This document shows positions 62,694-64,000 of a stretch of DNA of 64,000 nt, piece by piece. Within the stretch, counting starts at the first letter, position 1. Each line of letters starts with the position of its first letter. Position numbers and translations under genes: made by a program. Origin of the DNA: Desulfonispora thiosulfatigenes DSM 11270 (GTDB lineage Bacteria; Bacillota; Peptococcia; Peptococcales; Desulfonisporaceae); the NCBI RefSeq assembly GCF_900176035.1, contig NZ_FWWT01000017.1:1-64000 (forward strand). The letters run 5' to 3'. The notes under the pieces are model-generated. The model saw only the letters and a list, made by a program, of their open reading frames with translations, searched no databases and had not been told where the DNA came from.

Positions 62694-64000
62694 ATGAATT
62701 TTAAGCAGGGATTAAATATAACTCAAAATCAAAAATTAATTATGACCCCTGAGCTTAAACAGGCAATTAATGTTTTACAATTACCAATAGCAGAATTAAA
62801 TAGTTTTATTGATCAGCAATTAATGGAAAACCCAGTTTTAGAAATAGCTGATGAAAACCAGAAGGCTCAAAAGGATAACCAGAAAGATGAAGATAAAAAA
62901 AATGAAGTAGATTGGGCAGAGTATTTTCATGATGGAAGAGATTTTGGGTTTCCTAAAGAAAAAGGGGATCAAGTTTTATTTGAAAGGTTTACGACTTCAG
63001 ATGTTACTTTAAAAGAATATTTAGAAAAACAGTTAAGTTTATATAATCTTAGTATGCAGGAATTTAGAATAGCCCAATATATAATAGGAAACTTGGATGA
63101 AAGAGGATATTTTTTATGTTCTTTTAAAGATGTTGCAAATATATTAAATACTAGCTCAGAAAAGGTAGAAGAAACTTTATCAATGATTCAAGATTTTGAA
63201 CCATTAGGAATTGGAGCACGAAGTTTAGAAGAGTGCTTAGAAATTCAGCTAAAAAAGAAGGGATTGTTAACTAATGAATTAAGATTTTTAATATACAATT
63301 ATCTTAATGATATTGGCAAAGGTAACCTTAAAAAGATAGCTAAAGATTTAGGAACTTGTATAGAAACTACACAACAAATGATTGATGTCATAAGGAATCT
63401 TAATCCTAAGCCAGGTGCAAATTATGGTTCAATAAATGGAAATAGATATATTGAACCGGATGTAATTGTAGAGAAGGTTGGAAAAGAATACTATATCATT
63501 GTTAATGAGTCCAATGTGCCAGGATTAGTAATTAATAGTTTTTATAAGAAAATATTAAATGAAGGGACTCAAGATAAAAAGACAGAAAGCTTTATAGAAA
63601 ATAATTTTAATAAAGCAATATGGCTTATAAGAAGTATTGAACAAAGGAGAGCAACCTTATATAAAGTAGTTAGTAACTTATCCGAGCACCAAAGAGAATT
63701 TTTAGAAAAAGGTAGTAAGTACTTAGTTCCTTTAACCTTAAAAGATGTAGCATTACAAGTCAATGTGCATGAATCAACTGTAAGTAGAGTAGTGGCAAAT
63801 AAATATATTCAAACACCTCAAGGATTATTTCCATTAAAACACCTTTTTCCTGGAGGATTGAAAAACGTTCAAGGTGAAAATATTTCCGCAACAAGTATTA
63901 AAAAGATAATTGAAGATATAGTTGCAAGTGAAAATGAAAAAGACCCATATTCCGACAGTAAGTTATCGGAGCTATTAAAAGAAAAAGGATTAGAGGTTGC
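62694..64000 (+). CDS. rpoN: RNA polymerase sigma-54 factor, 3' truncated by the window
   Basis: The frame stays open to the window edge (435 codons; the full family length is about 460). The N-terminal activator-interacting region (LIMTPELKQAINVLQLPIAEL) and region II acidic linker are followed by the core-binding part (GNLDERGYF) and the helix-turn-helix (LKDVALQVNVHESTVSRVV, FPLKHLFPGG). The RpoN box would lie just beyond position 64000. AGGGG precedes the ATG. Sigma-54 promoters are therefore expected in this genome, but I found no convincing one here. Confidence 0.92.
   Translation, partial: MNFKQGLNITQNQKLIMTPELKQAINVLQLPIAELNSFIDQQLMENPVLEIADENQKAQKDNQKDEDKKNEVDWAEYFHDGRDFGFPKEKGDQVLFERFTTSDVTLKEYLEKQLSLYNLSMQEFRIAQYIIGNLDERGYFLCSFKDVANILNTSSEKVEETLSMIQDFEPLGIGARSLEECLEIQLKKKGLLTNELRFLIYNYLNDIGKGNLKKIAKDLGTCIETTQQMIDVIRNLNPKPGANYGSINGNRYIEPDVIVEKVGKEYYIIVNESNVPGLVINSFYKKILNEGTQDKKTESFIENNFNKAIWLIRSIEQRRATLYKVVSNLSEHQREFLEKGSKYLVPLTLKDVALQVNVHESTVSRVVANKYIQTPQGLFPLKHLFPGGLKNVQGENISATSIKKIIEDIVASENEKDPYSDSKLSELLKEKGLEV

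Noticed and set aside
1-64000. CRISPR arrays, tRNA or rRNA genes
   Set aside because: No regularly spaced identical repeats and no recognisable tRNA or rRNA sequence were seen on reading; a dedicated search could still find a divergent tRNA.

Overview
The window comes from a low-GC, spore-forming anaerobe of the Firmicutes, most likely class Clostridia. The evidence is the strong AGGAGG-type ribosome binding sites, T-box control of the trp operon, a SleL/YaaH-type spore cortex hydrolase, anaerobic sulfite reductase (asrABC), a cytoplasmic [NiFe] hydrogenase and a manganese catalase. I do not assign a genus. No rRNA, tRNA or CRISPR array was seen.

Layout. 1-470: the 3' end of an IS3-family element. 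488-20430: mostly stand-alone housekeeping or accessory genes: an RtcB RNA ligase, a membrane-anchored MutS homologue, two MFS exporters, a choloylglycine-hydrolase-family enzyme, a giant double-DUF445 protein split by a -1 frame change, a PEP-synthase/rifampicin-phosphotransferase-like enzyme, a HisRS-like protein and a YhaO/YhaN (SbcD/SbcC-like) nuclease pair. 20493-25146: an MBL-fold lipoprotein with DUF3006, then a reverse-strand operon of YtcJ-type amidohydrolase, Na+/solute symporter and microprotein. 25392-33508: a SiaB-SiaC-SiaA-like partner-switching module with a GGDEF/degenerate HD-GYP protein and a Crp/Fnr regulator, directly followed by asrABC. A perfect CRP-type palindrome there is both the regulator's terminator hairpin and a class-II operator at about -41.5 of the asr promoter. 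33522-41083: aroK, then trpEGDCFBA behind a Trp-specific T-box leader with two consecutive antiterminator/terminator modules. 41119-47956: an HD protein, the SleL-like hydrolase, a DedA protein and potABCD. 48014-51217: a cytochrome-b5-like protein with [NiFe] hydrogenase small and large subunits and the maturation protease. 51244-55277: a LysR gene divergent from a DUF5058/unknown membrane protein/M42 peptidase operon. 55278-56532: gene-poor, with a decayed IS30-family transposase and a nested palindrome. 56533-64000: Mn catalase, an aroF-pheA operon behind a Phe-rich leader peptide and terminator (a likely attenuator), an RlpA/3D secreted protein with an apparent ATT start, cardiolipin synthase, a rhomboid protease and rpoN, which runs off the window.

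The genes link into a few themes: aromatic amino-acid synthesis (aroK, trp, aroF-pheA) under two different amino-acid-sensing leaders; anaerobic redox metabolism (asr, hydrogenase); and c-di-GMP/partner-switch signalling beside sulfite reduction. Four otherwise conserved genes (DUF445, trpB, potA, lysR) are broken in homopolymer runs. Base-calling error is the simplest explanation, but transcriptional or ribosomal slippage is possible for some of them.
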